Below, piece by piece: positions 44,235-53,904 of a DNA stretch of 64,000 nucleotides (within the stretch, counting starts at the first letter, position 1; each line of letters starts with the position of its first letter). The DNA is taken from positions 1-64,000 of the forward strand of contig NZ_JAGTPK010000020.1 in assembly GCF_021147775.1 (NCBI RefSeq), read 5' to 3'. Source of the stretch: Pseudomonas californiensis. GTDB taxonomy: Bacteria; Pseudomonadota; Gammaproteobacteria; Pseudomonadales; Pseudomonadaceae. The position numbers and the translations under genes were made by a program. The notes beneath the pieces were generated by a model that saw only the letters and a list, made by a program, of their open reading frames with translations, did not search any database and had not been told where the DNA came from.

Positions 44235-44807
44235 CTAGCGAACAGTCGCCTCGAGCAGCTGCGCGAACTCGTTTCGATGCTTGATCTGGCGTTGGGTGGC
44301 TTGATTCAGGGCCGCGAGGAAGTAGCTGTTTGATGTCATCGTAATGAGTCGCTCGTAGATGGCTATCTGTTTGTCTTCGGTCGCAATGTATTGCCTGAGA
44401 TAGTGCTCTCGTGACATTCCTGCTTCAGCCTGCTCTGCTCGTGATGCCGCACCGGCGGTACGCTCGGCAGCATCTTGCGTGTCTCGCAACACGTCGTTTT
44501 CAATGCCTTTGTCGATGAGCAGGGTACGCAGTTGGTCATAATCCGGCTCAACTTCAAGGTCTTGCTGACCAGCCTGCTGACCTTTGGCCAGCTCCAGCAG
44601 AATTGAAGCAAGCACTCTGGCGTTACTGATTTTTTCCTTGGCGATGCGGGTGAGTGTTGTCTTGTAGGTCGCATCTGTCTCATCGACCGCTTGCGCAAAG
44701 TAAGCTGTCGCCATGGGTAACTCACCTTCGACGCCCCTGAACTGTTCAAGCAGGAGATCAAAGAACGCGCTGTCAGGCGTCAGGTCGCTGTTTTGCTGGT
44801 TAGTCAT
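44235..44807 (-). CDS. Ferritin-like domain protein of unknown role
   Basis: A 190-aa helical protein from the start at 44807 (MTNQQNSD). Two helix pairs carry spaced Glu and His (about residue 20-65; ATEDKQIAIYERL, then QRQIKHRNEFAQLLE) in a ferritin/rubrerythrin-like pattern, but the first pair lacks the usual ExxH (it has EKISNA), so a complete di-metal site is uncertain. Confidence 0.5.
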   Translation of the reverse strand: MTNQQNSDLTPDSAFFDLLLEQFRGVEGELPMATAYFAQAVDETDATYKTTLTRIAKEKISNARVLASILLELAKGQQAGQQDLEVEPDYDQLRTLLIDKGIENDVLRDTQDAAERTAGAASRAEQAEAGMSREHYLRQYIATEDKQIAIYERLITMTSNSYFLAALNQATQRQIKHRNEFAQLLEATVR

Positions 44808-44948
44808 GCCGGTCTCCGGTTTACCGCTTGTGCTCTTTTTTCTGATCCCGGAGAAAAAATGATCGTTCACTGTATTTTGACGAGTGGAGCGCTGACCTGA
44901 TCAAGACATCATCGTGGACAGTCACTTGCCACCAGGTTGACTGTGGCA

Positions 44949-45599
44949 TCAGCGAATGGTCAGGGTTAGCCGTTCTTGCTTGAACATGACGTCAAGACCG
45001 AGGTAGTTGGGGAGCGTCGCATCCTGTGTCTTATAAGGGTGCAAGTGGGCTGCGGTGATGACCACCACATGAGCCCCCGCTGCCTTGGCGGCTTCGATGC
45101 CTGCCGGTGCGTCTTCAAACACCAGGCATTGGCGCGGATCGACGCCCAGCCGTCTGGCCGCCAGCAGAAAGCCGTCAGGTGCGGGCTTGCCCTGTGTGAC
45201 ATCCTCGGCGGTGATCACGATGCCCGGAAGTGTAAGACCTGCGGCATTCATGCGCGCTTTGGCCAGTGCAAGCGGCGCCGAGGTGACCATTGCCCAGCGA
45301 TCGGCAGGCAGGGAGCTCAGCAGCGCAGCCACGCCTTCAATCGCGACCACACCTTCGACATCGTCAATTTCGGCCTGCGAAATGGCTTGGGCTTCAACTC
45401 GGGCGTCGACGCCGGGCAGGTTCTGTTTGCGCACGGTGTCGATACTTCGCACGCCATGAATGGTCGGCAGAAACGAGTCCACGTCCAGACCGTGCTTGCG
45501 CGCCCACGTTGCCCAGACGCGCTCGGCGGCCACGACAGAGTTGAGCAGCGTGCCGTCCATGTCGAAAAGAAAGGCGGCGAATGGCGTACGTTCGAGCAT
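44949..45599 (-). CDS. HAD-family sugar phosphatase-like hydrolase
   Basis: A 216-aa HAD-IA hydrolase. Motif I FLFDMDGTLLNS (nucleophile Asp about residue 13), motif II VTSAP, Lys in TQGKPAPDGF and motif IV VFEDAPAGIEAAKAAG. It resembles small phosphatases such as those acting on sugar phosphates; the substrate is not shown by the sequence. Start 45599 gives MLERTPFAAF. Confidence 0.85.
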   Translation of the reverse strand: MLERTPFAAFLFDMDGTLLNSVVAAERVWATWARKHGLDVDSFLPTIHGVRSIDTVRKQNLPGVDARVEAQAISQAEIDDVEGVVAIEGVAALLSSLPADRWAMVTSAPLALAKARMNAAGLTLPGIVITAEDVTQGKPAPDGFLLAARRLGVDPRQCLVFEDAPAGIEAAKAAGAHVVVITAAHLHPYKTQDATLPNYLGLDVMFKQERLTLTIR

Positions 45600-45913
45600 G
45601 TTTTGCCTCACGAATCAAAGATGAAGGGGCAATGCGGACAGCAAAGATGCCCGGTGCGGCAGGGCCAGCGCAAGGCCTTGATCTCGAGTGTCTGCCCTGA
45701 ATCGTCGCTGTCGTTCAGTCATTGTTTGCGCGACAAAATGCCGCAACGCCGACCGAGGCGAGTAATATGTGCCCCTGACCTCGAACACCGAGCTGGTCCG
45801 CAAAGGCCTGATAGAGAGCTGGCGACAAGAAAAAGAAGAAAAACACGAGCCAGGCTGCCCGCCCCGGTCGACGCACAGAATCAATGAGTAGACGAAAAAG
45901 GCGATTAGAAAAA
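45600..45913. other. Interval between HAD gene and maeA
   Basis: 314 bp. A minus-strand open frame (45715-45924) encodes a short hydrophobic peptide with several consecutive Phe, but it has no ribosome binding site that I trust and overlaps the maeA start. I see no other feature. Confidence 0.35.
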
Positions 45914-47605
45914 ATGACCAACACTTCGCGACCTTTGTATATTTCCTATGCAGGACCTTCACTGCTGGAAATGCCCCTGCTGAACAAGGGCAGTGCCTTT
46001 ACCCCGCAAGAGCGGGTCGAATTCAATTTGATCGGGCTGCTGCCGCAGAACGTAGAGACGATCGAAGAGCAAGTTACCCGGGTCTACAGCCAGTACAAGC
46101 AATGTGCGAGCGACCTGGACAAGCATATCTATCTGCGCTCGATTCAAGACAACAACGAAACCCTGTTCTTCCGTTTGCTGGATTCGCATCTGGACGAGAT
46201 GCTGCCCATCATTTACACGCCAACGGTTGGTCAGGCGTGTCAGGAGTTTTCCAAGATCTACCGTACGCACCGCGGGCTGTTCATCTCCTACCCTGAGCGT
46301 GACCGCATCGACGACATCCTGCGCAGCGCCACCAAAGACCGCATCAAGATCATTGTTGTCACCGACAGCGAACGCATTCTTGGTCTGGGCGACCAAGGCA
46401 TTGGCGGCATGGGTATCCCGATCGGCAAGCTGTCGCTGTACACCGCCTGTGGCGGGATCAGCCCGGCCTACACGCTGCCAATCGTACTGGATGTCGGGAC
46501 CAACAATCGTGAGTTGCTTGACGACCCGATGTACATGGGCTGGCGTCACGAGCGGGTGTCTGGCAAGGAATACGAAGACTTCATCGCCTTGTTCATTGAC
46601 GCCGTCCAGCGTCGCTGGCCTGACGTGCTGTTGCAGTTCGAAGATTTCGCTCAGTCCAATGCCATGCCATTGCTGGAGAAATACCGCGACGAGCTGTGCT
46701 GCTTCAACGACGACATTCAAGGCACTGCGTCGGTTGCCGTCGGGACTCTGCTCGCGGCATGCAAAGCCAAAGGCGAGACGCTTGGTCAGCAGAAAGTTGT
46801 GTTCGTCGGTGCCGGTTCTGCCGGCTGCGGGATCGCCGAGCACATCATCGCGGCCATGCGCATCGAAGGCCTCAGCGAAAGCGAAGCGCGCAAGCGCATT
46901 TTCATGGTGGACCGTTTCGGCCTGCTGACAGATGGCATGGACAACCTGCTGGACTTCCAGAAGCGTTTGGCCCAGAACACCACTGATGTGTCGGGCTGGA
47001 CTGCCGGCTCCGAGGCGTTCCCGCAATTGCTCGACGTGGCAACCCATGCTGGCGCCACTGTTTTGATCGGCGTGTCGGGCCAGCGTGGTCTGTTCACCGA
47101 ACAAGTCATTCGCGAACTGCACAAGCATTGTGCCAAGCCATTGGTCATGCCGCTGTCCAACCCGACGTCCAAGGTAGAGGCCACGCCTGAAGAGATTCTG
47201 CGCTGGACCGATGGTAACGCTCTGGTAGCGACGGGCAGCCCATTCGCGCCGGTTGAAATCAACGGCCGTACTGTGCACATCGCCCAGTGCAACAACTCCT
47301 ACATCTTCCCGGGTATCGGTCTGGGTGTGGTCGCATGCAAGGCGTCGCGGATCACCGACCGCATGCTGATGGCCGCGTCGAATGCCTTGGCGGAATGCTC
47401 GCCGATGGTGACCGGGCAGGGTGACGCGGTCCTGCCGCCGCTCAAGGACATCCAGCAGGTGAGCCGCAAGATTGCATTGGCCGTGGCCAAGGAAGCTCAA
47501 GCCGAAGGCCTTGCCCTGGAAACCACCAAAGAGGTGCTGCTGGCCGCTATCGAGCGTAACTTCTGGCAGCCGGACTACCGTGCTTACCGCCGTCGTTCGG
47601 TCTGA
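45914..47605 (+). CDS. maeA: NAD-dependent malic enzyme
   Basis: A 563-aa malic enzyme that oxidatively decarboxylates malate to pyruvate. Hallmarks: FYTPTVGQ-like segment IYTPTVGQACQEFS, GLGDQGIGGMGIPIGKL, FEDFAQSNAMPLLEKY, FNDDIQGTASV, the nucleotide fold FVGAGSAGCGIAEHI and MPLSNPTSKVEATPEE. The start at 45914 follows family starts; an upstream ATG at 45884 is in frame but less likely. Confidence 0.93.
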   Translation: MTNTSRPLYISYAGPSLLEMPLLNKGSAFTPQERVEFNLIGLLPQNVETIEEQVTRVYSQYKQCASDLDKHIYLRSIQDNNETLFFRLLDSHLDEMLPIIYTPTVGQACQEFSKIYRTHRGLFISYPERDRIDDILRSATKDRIKIIVVTDSERILGLGDQGIGGMGIPIGKLSLYTACGGISPAYTLPIVLDVGTNNRELLDDPMYMGWRHERVSGKEYEDFIALFIDAVQRRWPDVLLQFEDFAQSNAMPLLEKYRDELCCFNDDIQGTASVAVGTLLAACKAKGETLGQQKVVFVGAGSAGCGIAEHIIAAMRIEGLSESEARKRIFMVDRFGLLTDGMDNLLDFQKRLAQNTTDVSGWTAGSEAFPQLLDVATHAGATVLIGVSGQRGLFTEQVIRELHKHCAKPLVMPLSNPTSKVEATPEEILRWTDGNALVATGSPFAPVEINGRTVHIAQCNNSYIFPGIGLGVVACKASRITDRMLMAASNALAECSPMVTGQGDAVLPPLKDIQQVSRKIALAVAKEAQAEGLALETTKEVLLAAIERNFWQPDYRAYRRRSV

Positions 47606-47623
47606 TCGACACTAAGCGTCACT

Positions 47624-47657
47624 ATGCCTTCGTGCGCCTGCGTGCGAAGGCATTTTT
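47624..47657 (+). terminator. maeA terminator
   Basis: Stem TGCCTTCG / CGAAGGCA with a TTTTT tail, 19 bp after the maeA stop. Confidence 0.8.
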
Positions 47658-47838
47658 GCAAGTTCATGGCGTTTCCTGAAACGCCTCTCATTTGTTCCTG
47701 TGAAATAAACTTCATAAGACCGGATCTTGGCGTTATTTTCACAAAAAATTGATAGCAGTCTGCTTAAATTGTCATCAACAGCAGGGTTGCCTGACTCGCG
47801 CTGCAGACGACGTATTCCTATTTGATAAGCAGACCGCA

Positions 47839-49482
47839 ATGCCGAAAATCAGAGCTGTTCGTCCTGAGTTTGTTACCTTGCTTGCCAGTGGCTTTTTATT
47901 ACTGGGTTTCAATCTTAATCTTTGGCAGCATCTGATTTCGATTACCGGCTCTGACACCAAAGGCCTTGCCATGCGCATTGCCTTCGGGGTGATGGTGTGG
48001 GGCGCCTTCAATATCATTCTGACCTGCCTGGCGTTCAGGCGCGTACTCAAACCCGTTTTAATCCTGTTGTTCATGTTCAGCGCAGGCGTTGTTTATTTCA
48101 TGTCGGAATACGGCGTGATGATTGACGCTGGCATGTTTCGTAACTTTGCCGAAACCAACGCCACCGAAGTTCAGGGCTTACTGTCCTGGAAACTGTTTTT
48201 TTATATTCTGCTGTTGGGCGTTTTACCCTCTCTGCTGCTCTGGAAAACCCCAATCAACTACCGTCGCTGGCACCGTGAGTTGCTCAGCAAATTGCTGGTG
48301 GGCGTGATCTGCAGCGTCGCGATTGGCGGGGCGGCACTGGCAAACTATCAAGGGTTGTCTTCGCTGTTTCGCAATCATCATGAGCTGCGCCTCATGGTGG
48401 TCCCGAGCAACTACATTGGGGCCTCATTAGGTTACCTGAGTGAGCAGGTCATTTCGGCCCGACGTCCGTTCGTGAAGATTGGCGAGGATGCTCGTCGCTC
48501 ACCGGAGTGGGCCACACACACGCGTAAATCGCTGACGGTGCTGGTTGTCGGTGAGAGCGCCCGTGCAGAAAACTTCGGCATTCTGGGCTATGGACGCAAC
48601 ACCACGCCGAACCTGAACAAGGAGAGCGGGTTGGTGGCATTTACCGACGTTTATTCGTGCGGTACCGAAACCGCAGTGTCGGTGCCCTGCATGTTCTCCA
48701 ACATGGGACGCAGGGACTACAACGCGACCAAAGCCCGTAATCAGGAAGGCCTGCTGGACGTGCTCAAGCGTGCCGGGATAGAGGTGATCTGGCGTGACAA
48801 TCAGTCGGGCTGCAAGGGCACTTGCGACCGGGTGACCTTTCAGGACGTCAGCAACCTCCAGGATCCGCAACTGTGTACCGACCATGAGTGCCGCGACGAA
48901 ATCCTGCTGCAAGGTCTGCCAGCGTTCATCGACAGTCTCGACAAGGACACTGTGCTGGTTCTGCACCAGATGGGCAGCCACGGTCCCGAGTACTTCAAGC
49001 GTTATCCGAAGGCCTACGAGAAATTCACGCCGGTGTGTGAAAGCAACGCGCTGAACGATTGCAGCCGTGAGAGCATCGTCAACGGTTATGACAACACACT
49101 GCTCTACACCGACCATGTGTTGTCCAGTCTGATCGATGTGTTGCGCAGTCATCAGGATAAAGTCGATACGGCCATGGTGTATCTTTCTGACCACGGTGAA
49201 TCTCTGGGTGAATACAACCTGTTCCTGCATGGTACGCCGTATGTTCTGGCGCCTGACCAGCAGAAGCATGTGCCGATGCTGATCTGGATGTCGGACAGCT
49301 ACCAGCATGCATTTGCCGTCAACCCGCAGTGCCTGGGAAAGGAGCGCGATACGCCGCTGAGCCAGGACAACCTGTTTCACTCCATGCTCGGCCTCTTGAA
49401 AGTCGACACTCAGGTCTACAACCCCAGCCTGGACATGTTTGCAGGGTGTCGCAGCGAGCAGGCGATGGCCGGCAAGCAATAA
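47839..49482 (+). CDS. eptA: EptA-type lipid A phosphoethanolamine transferase
   Basis: A 547-aa inner-membrane enzyme with about five N-terminal TM segments and a periplasmic sulfatase-fold domain. The catalytic Thr is in SCGTETAVSVPCMFS, and metal-binding residues lie in VVGESARAENF, YLSDHGESLGE and HQMGSHGP. It adds phosphoethanolamine to lipid A and lowers sensitivity to polymyxins. Related to MCR enzymes. No two-component regulator is next to it. Confidence 0.88.
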   Translation: MPKIRAVRPEFVTLLASGFLLLGFNLNLWQHLISITGSDTKGLAMRIAFGVMVWGAFNIILTCLAFRRVLKPVLILLFMFSAGVVYFMSEYGVMIDAGMFRNFAETNATEVQGLLSWKLFFYILLLGVLPSLLLWKTPINYRRWHRELLSKLLVGVICSVAIGGAALANYQGLSSLFRNHHELRLMVVPSNYIGASLGYLSEQVISARRPFVKIGEDARRSPEWATHTRKSLTVLVVGESARAENFGILGYGRNTTPNLNKESGLVAFTDVYSCGTETAVSVPCMFSNMGRRDYNATKARNQEGLLDVLKRAGIEVIWRDNQSGCKGTCDRVTFQDVSNLQDPQLCTDHECRDEILLQGLPAFIDSLDKDTVLVLHQMGSHGPEYFKRYPKAYEKFTPVCESNALNDCSRESIVNGYDNTLLYTDHVLSSLIDVLRSHQDKVDTAMVYLSDHGESLGEYNLFLHGTPYVLAPDQQKHVPMLIWMSDSYQHAFAVNPQCLGKERDTPLSQDNLFHSMLGLLKVDTQVYNPSLDMFAGCRSEQAMAGKQ

Positions 49483-49600
49483 GGCATCGGTGCGCTGTGC
49501 GTCGGTTATTTGGATGAAGATGCGCAAGACTTGAATGACAGATGCGCGATAACCGCCGATGGCGATATATACTGCGCGCCATTGTTCAAGGGAGAGCCGT

Positions 49601-50734
49601 GTGGCCATCGATATTCACTGGATTCGCGACGACGACAGCCTCGCCCTGCAGTGCGCACAGTGGCAGTCGCTGCCATTTGTCGCGCTCGACACCGAGTTCA
49701 TGCGGGTAGACACGTTCTACCCGATCGCCGCGTTGCTGCAGATAGGCGACGGTTCGCGTGCCTGGCTGATTGATCCATTGCTGATCAACGACTGGCGTCC
49801 GCTGTCGGCGTTGCTTGAAAACCCCGATGTCATCAAAGTGGTTCATGCGTGCAGTGAAGACCTCGAAGTCCTGCTGCGCCTGACGGGCAGCTTGCCTGTC
49901 CCGCTGTTCGATACTCAACTGGCAGCTGCTTACCTGAACCTCGGGTTTTCCATGGGCTACTCGCGATTGGTGCAAGAGGTGTTGAACATCGACCTGCCCA
50001 AAGGCGAAACCCGTTCTGACTGGCTTCAACGCCCGTTGTCGGACACCCAGATCAGTTATGCCGCCGAAGACGCAGTGCACCTGGCCGAACTGTTCGAGAT
50101 CCTGCGCCCGCGTTTGTCTGACGACAAGTACGCCTGGCTGCTGGACGATGGTGCGGAGCTGGTCGCCAACCTGCGTCGAGAAGTCGACCCCTATGACGTC
50201 TATCGCGACGCCAAGCTGGCCTGGAAACTGTCCCGTGCCCAACTGGCGGTGCTGCGCGAACTGTGCGCCTGGCGTGAAGTTCAGGCCCGTGCCCGCAATC
50301 TGCCGCGTAACCGTATCGTGCGCGAGCACTCGCTGTGGCCATTGGCGAAAACCCAGCCGGACAACCTCGGTGCACTGGCTCGAATCGAAGACATGCACCC
50401 GCGAACGGTCCGTCAGGACGGTGAATTTCTGATCGAACTGATCAGGACTTCCAGCAGCCTGCCGCCCGAAGAGTGGCCGCCTGCCTTGCCTGAGCCGTTG
50501 CCGATTGACGCAGCCGGTTCAATCAAGCGTCTGCGGGCGATAGGTCAGCAGTACGCCGAAAAGCTTGAAATGGCGCCTGAATTGATGCTGCGCAAAAAGA
50601 CCCTCGAAGCCTTGCTCAAAAGCGGCTATCCCGACGGTCCTTACCAATTGCCTGATTCGTTGCGTGGCTGGCGTCGCGAATTGATGGGGCAGGCACTGCT
50701 GGACAGTCTGTCTACCCCCGGAGAACAGTCTTGA
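49601..50734 (+). CDS. rnd: Ribonuclease D
   Basis: A 377-aa 3'-5' exoribonuclease of tRNA processing. The DEDD domain starts with D30-x-E32 (ALDTEFMR), then VVHACSEDLEVL and YAAEDAVHL; a HRDC domain follows (LRELCAWREVQARARNLPRNRI). The start is the GTG at 49601 with GGGAGAG upstream. It overlaps ycgL by 4 bases. Confidence 0.93.
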   Translation: MAIDIHWIRDDDSLALQCAQWQSLPFVALDTEFMRVDTFYPIAALLQIGDGSRAWLIDPLLINDWRPLSALLENPDVIKVVHACSEDLEVLLRLTGSLPVPLFDTQLAAAYLNLGFSMGYSRLVQEVLNIDLPKGETRSDWLQRPLSDTQISYAAEDAVHLAELFEILRPRLSDDKYAWLLDDGAELVANLRREVDPYDVYRDAKLAWKLSRAQLAVLRELCAWREVQARARNLPRNRIVREHSLWPLAKTQPDNLGALARIEDMHPRTVRQDGEFLIELIRTSSSLPPEEWPPALPEPLPIDAAGSIKRLRAIGQQYAEKLEMAPELMLRKKTLEALLKSGYPDGPYQLPDSLRGWRRELMGQALLDSLSTPGEQS

Positions 50735-51024
50735 AACGTATCTGCTCCATTTATCGCAGCCCGAAGAGAAACGAGATGTACCTCTACGTGCTGAAAAGTG
50801 ATGTGCTCAAACGTGTGCCGCCTGAACTGCTGGTCGCGTTCGGCACGCCGTTTCATGCATTCGATCTGGTGTTGAGCCCGGAACGGGCGCTGGCGCGAGA
50901 GGACATCAATCAAGTGCTGGAAAATCTCGACAGCCAGGGCTACCACCTGCAAATGCCGCCCGCCGAAGACGAATACATCGAGCATCTGCCGGAAGAACTG
51001 TTGCGCCGCAACGATCCGATGTAA
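50731..51024 (+). CDS. YcgL-domain protein
   Basis: A 97-aa protein with the YcgL domain pattern CSIYRSPKRNEMYLYV and DLVLSPERALA. The start codon is a TTG overlapping the rnd stop (TTGA), which fits translational coupling. Function unknown; paired with rnd in many gammaproteobacteria. Confidence 0.82.
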   Translation: MKRICSIYRSPKRNEMYLYVLKSDVLKRVPPELLVAFGTPFHAFDLVLSPERALAREDINQVLENLDSQGYHLQMPPAEDEYIEHLPEELLRRNDPM

Positions 51025-51151
51025 AGGGTCGTCTGTCGTTGATTCTGCCTGGCGCAGGCAGTGCTGTTGTGCGATAGCGCTGCCCTGACTTCTGTTTTGT
51101 CGGCCTACGCCTGTTGTTGGTTGTCTGTCCTGTTTTTAAGGTTTTTGAAAC

Positions 51152-52084
51152 ATGCGCGTTCTGATTGCCGAGCACGATTACCCCGTCTACACCCAATTGC
51201 TGCGCAAGGCTGCGCCTGATCTCGACGTGCTGAGCAGTGGCGATTCCGCCGAGCTGTCCCGCATGGCCAGTGACTGTCCGATCTGGCTGGGACAGCCGGA
51301 TCTGATGGCCAACCTGTTGCGCCAGGGCCACAAGCCGCAATGGCTGCAATCGACCTGGGCCGGCATTACGCCGTTGCTGGCCGAGGGTCTGTATCGTGAT
51401 TACCGGCTGACGCGAGCGGTCGGGATCTTTGGCCAGGTCATGGCTGAGTTTCTGCTGACCTACATGCTTGGCCATGAACGTGAAGTACTGGCGCGGCTGA
51501 TGAGTCAGGTCGAACGCAAGTGGGACAACCGGCCGGGTCACAGCCTTGCTGGCCGCAAAGTGTTGATCGTCGGTGCTGGCGACATTGGCCAGCGGGTCGC
51601 CGGTTTTCTGGTTCCGTTTGGCGTACAGGTGTATGGCGTTGCGTCGTCAGCCAGAGTTCAGGAGCCATTCATCGAGGTGACAGCACTGGCGGACATGGAC
51701 CGTCTGATCGGCGAGATGGATTACGTCATCAACCTGCTGCCCAACACTGCGGAAACTCACGATCTGTTTGACGCGAAACTGTTTGCCCGCTTCAAGCCCA
51801 CAGCGTTATTCATCAACGTCGGGCGCGGCGTGGCGGTGGTCGACGCGGATCTGGTCGAGGCGCTCAAGGAAGGGCATCTGGCAGGCGCGGTCATTGACGT
51901 TTGTCGACAGGAGCCGCTGCCTCAGCGCCATCCGTTCTGGACCGCGTACGGGCTGCTGCTCACCGGTCACAGTTCGGCGCCGACTTCTCCCGTGGCCATG
52001 ACGGACTTGTTCGTTGATAACCTCAAGGCGTATCAGGCGAGCGAAACGTTGCGTGGGGAAGTGGATTTTACGCGAGGCTATTGA
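51152..52084 (+). CDS. D-2-hydroxyacid dehydrogenase
   Basis: A 310-aa NAD(P)-dependent enzyme of the 2-hydroxyacid dehydrogenase family. The nucleotide motif is VGAGDIGQRVAGFL, and catalytic Arg (NVGRGVAVVD), Glu (RQEPLP) and His (GHSSAPT) are present. Members reduce glyoxylate, hydroxypyruvate or similar acids; which one is not clear. Confidence 0.87.
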   Translation: MRVLIAEHDYPVYTQLLRKAAPDLDVLSSGDSAELSRMASDCPIWLGQPDLMANLLRQGHKPQWLQSTWAGITPLLAEGLYRDYRLTRAVGIFGQVMAEFLLTYMLGHEREVLARLMSQVERKWDNRPGHSLAGRKVLIVGAGDIGQRVAGFLVPFGVQVYGVASSARVQEPFIEVTALADMDRLIGEMDYVINLLPNTAETHDLFDAKLFARFKPTALFINVGRGVAVVDADLVEALKEGHLAGAVIDVCRQEPLPQRHPFWTAYGLLLTGHSSAPTSPVAMTDLFVDNLKAYQASETLRGEVDFTRGY

Positions 52085-52189
52085 AGCCGCTTGACTGGGC
52101 CAGCGGTTGACGCTGGCCCAGTCTGGAATTTGCGTCGCTGATCGATGCAAATTGCCGTCTTGTAACTGGAGTCGCAGTCGCTGCGACAG

Positions 52190-52783
52190 TTACAGGGAGA
52201 AATCACCTTCGGCGGCCAGTTGTGCAACAGGCACACGCGGGCTGGGTGCTTCGCGACCTTGCAGGTATTCCGGCAGTGTCGATTTGTCGCCAAGTTTACC
52301 TACCGCAACAGCGGCGTGCAGCGCGTAGCCTTCGGGAATATTCAGCTCTTTGCGCGTCAGGTCCTGATCAAAGCCTGCCATGCCATGCGTGTACCAGCCG
52401 CTCAGGCTGGCTTGTAACGCCAGGTACGCCCATGCCGAACCCGTATCGAAGGTGTGCCACAGCGCAGGGCTTTCTTCCGTTGCGCCAGGTGCTGTAAAGG
52501 TGGTCTTGGAAATAACGATTACCAGCGCCGACGCATGTTGCGCCCAGCCACGGTTGAACTCGTTCAGCAGGCCCAGATAGCGTTCCCAGTTCGGGGTATC
52601 ACGGCGGGCGTACAGAAACCGCCACGGCTGCGAGTTGTAGGCGGATGGCGCCCAGCGTGCCGCTTCGAAAAAACTCAGCAGGGTTGCTTCGGAAATGGTT
52701 TCACCGGTAAAGGCGCGTGGGGACCAGCGATTGGTGAATTGCGGGTCGATGGCATGATCAGCGATGCGGGATGAAGTGCTCAT
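52190..52783 (-). CDS. Nitroreductase-family FMN oxidoreductase
   Basis: A 197-aa nitroreductase. FMN-binding patterns include NRWSPRAFTGETI, ARWAPSAYNSQPWRFLYA and ALQASLSGWYTHGMAGFD. Substrate unknown. It lies convergent with the dehydrogenase gene. Confidence 0.87.
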   Translation of the reverse strand: MSTSSRIADHAIDPQFTNRWSPRAFTGETISEATLLSFFEAARWAPSAYNSQPWRFLYARRDTPNWERYLGLLNEFNRGWAQHASALVIVISKTTFTAPGATEESPALWHTFDTGSAWAYLALQASLSGWYTHGMAGFDQDLTRKELNIPEGYALHAAVAVGKLGDKSTLPEYLQGREAPSPRVPVAQLAAEGDFSL

Positions 52784-52991
52784 GAAAGTCCTGAATTCAA
52801 AGGGGAGGGTGAGCGTGGCTTGATGGGCCGTTGTCGGCAGTCACCGCCTGAACGCGCATGAAGCGCATCAACGCTACTGTTTTGCATTCGTGCTGACAAG
52901 CCCTTGATGCCGATGGTCGCAAGTGCTTGGCCCACACCCGATGTACCTCTAGACTGGCGGCCTTTTCATTATCGATACCGTTGTCCGAACC

Positions 52992-53441
52992 ATGGCCGCT
53001 AAAGTTGAACCCTTCTGGATACGCAAAACCCTCGATCAGCTTGACGCTCAGGAGTGGGAGTCGCTGTGTGACGGCTGTGGATTGTGCTGCTTGCAGAAGC
53101 TGGAAGACGAAGATGACAACAGCGTCTACTACACGCGTATCGCCTGCAAACTGCTGGATCTGAAAACCTGCCAGTGCTCGGATTACTCGAATCGTCGGGC
53201 TTCGGTGCCGGACTGTATCCAGCTGACACCGGGCCAGGCCAATGAATTCAAGTGGCTGCCGCCGACTTGTGGGTATCGACTGGTCAGTGAGGGCAAGGAT
53301 CTTCCGCTGTGGCACCATCTGGTGTGCGGCGACCGCGACGCGGTGCACCACGAGCGCATCTCCCAGTCAGGACGCATGCTCAGCGAGAGCAGTGTGTCCG
53401 AAGATGACTGGGAGGATCACCTGATCTTCCGGGCAGGCTGA
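52992..53441 (+). CDS. YcgN-family cysteine cluster protein
   Basis: A 149-aa protein of the UPF0260/YcgN family with a cysteine cluster: CDGCGLCC at about 30-37, then CKLLDLKTCQCSDY and LTPGQANEFKWLPPTCGYRL. The cysteines suggest metal or Fe-S binding. Function unknown. Confidence 0.85.
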   Translation: MAAKVEPFWIRKTLDQLDAQEWESLCDGCGLCCLQKLEDEDDNSVYYTRIACKLLDLKTCQCSDYSNRRASVPDCIQLTPGQANEFKWLPPTCGYRLVSEGKDLPLWHHLVCGDRDAVHHERISQSGRMLSESSVSEDDWEDHLIFRAG

Positions 53442-53445
53442 GCGC

Positions 53446-53826
53446 TTAGACGCCTGCTTTAGGCTCGGTCAGGGCATCGATACTTTTGTCGGCGGCTTTC
53501 TTGACGGCTTCTTCGGCGTCGTCCTTCAGACCGGTCAACTGAGCACCTGCACGTTCGATCGTGGAGCGAGCGCTGTTCAAGTCACTGCGGCCTTTTTCCA
53601 CCAGGCTTTTTGCCGAGCAATGCCCGGTAATACCCCGCGCCAGGACCGCGCCACCGATTGCCAGTTGGATCAAGCCCAGAAACCCGCCACGGCGCACGCC
53701 TTTGCCCATCATCACAACGCCGCCTGCCAGCGAGCCGATACGCTCCCAGCCTTGGACGTTCTGTTCAGGGGTGTGCTTGAGCAACTCGGGCGTGTCGATA
53801 CGTTCGATGATTGGGGTGTCGCGCAT
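53446..53826 (-). CDS. YgaP-like small membrane protein (DUF2892-like)
   Basis: A 126-aa protein with GWERIGSLAGGVVMMGKGVRRGGFLGLIQLAIGGAVLARG, a pair of hydrophobic segments of the DUF2892/YgaP transmembrane type, then a long charged helix at the C-terminus. Function unknown. It ends 4 bp from the end of the convergent YcgN-type gene. Confidence 0.7.
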   Translation of the reverse strand: MRDTPIIERIDTPELLKHTPEQNVQGWERIGSLAGGVVMMGKGVRRGGFLGLIQLAIGGAVLARGITGHCSAKSLVEKGRSDLNSARSTIERAGAQLTGLKDDAEEAVKKAADKSIDALTEPKAGV

Positions 53827-53904
53827 GGTAGCTCTCCAGTGTGTAGTGGGTCGGTTCAGAGAAACTGACTGCCCGCCCTCGTCACTGGTTCAATGCTTTT
53901 TACG

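Noticed and set aside
45715..45924. Small hydrophobic minus-strand peptide upstream of maeA
   Set aside because: No convincing ribosome binding site, overlap with the maeA start, and no resemblance to known proteins.
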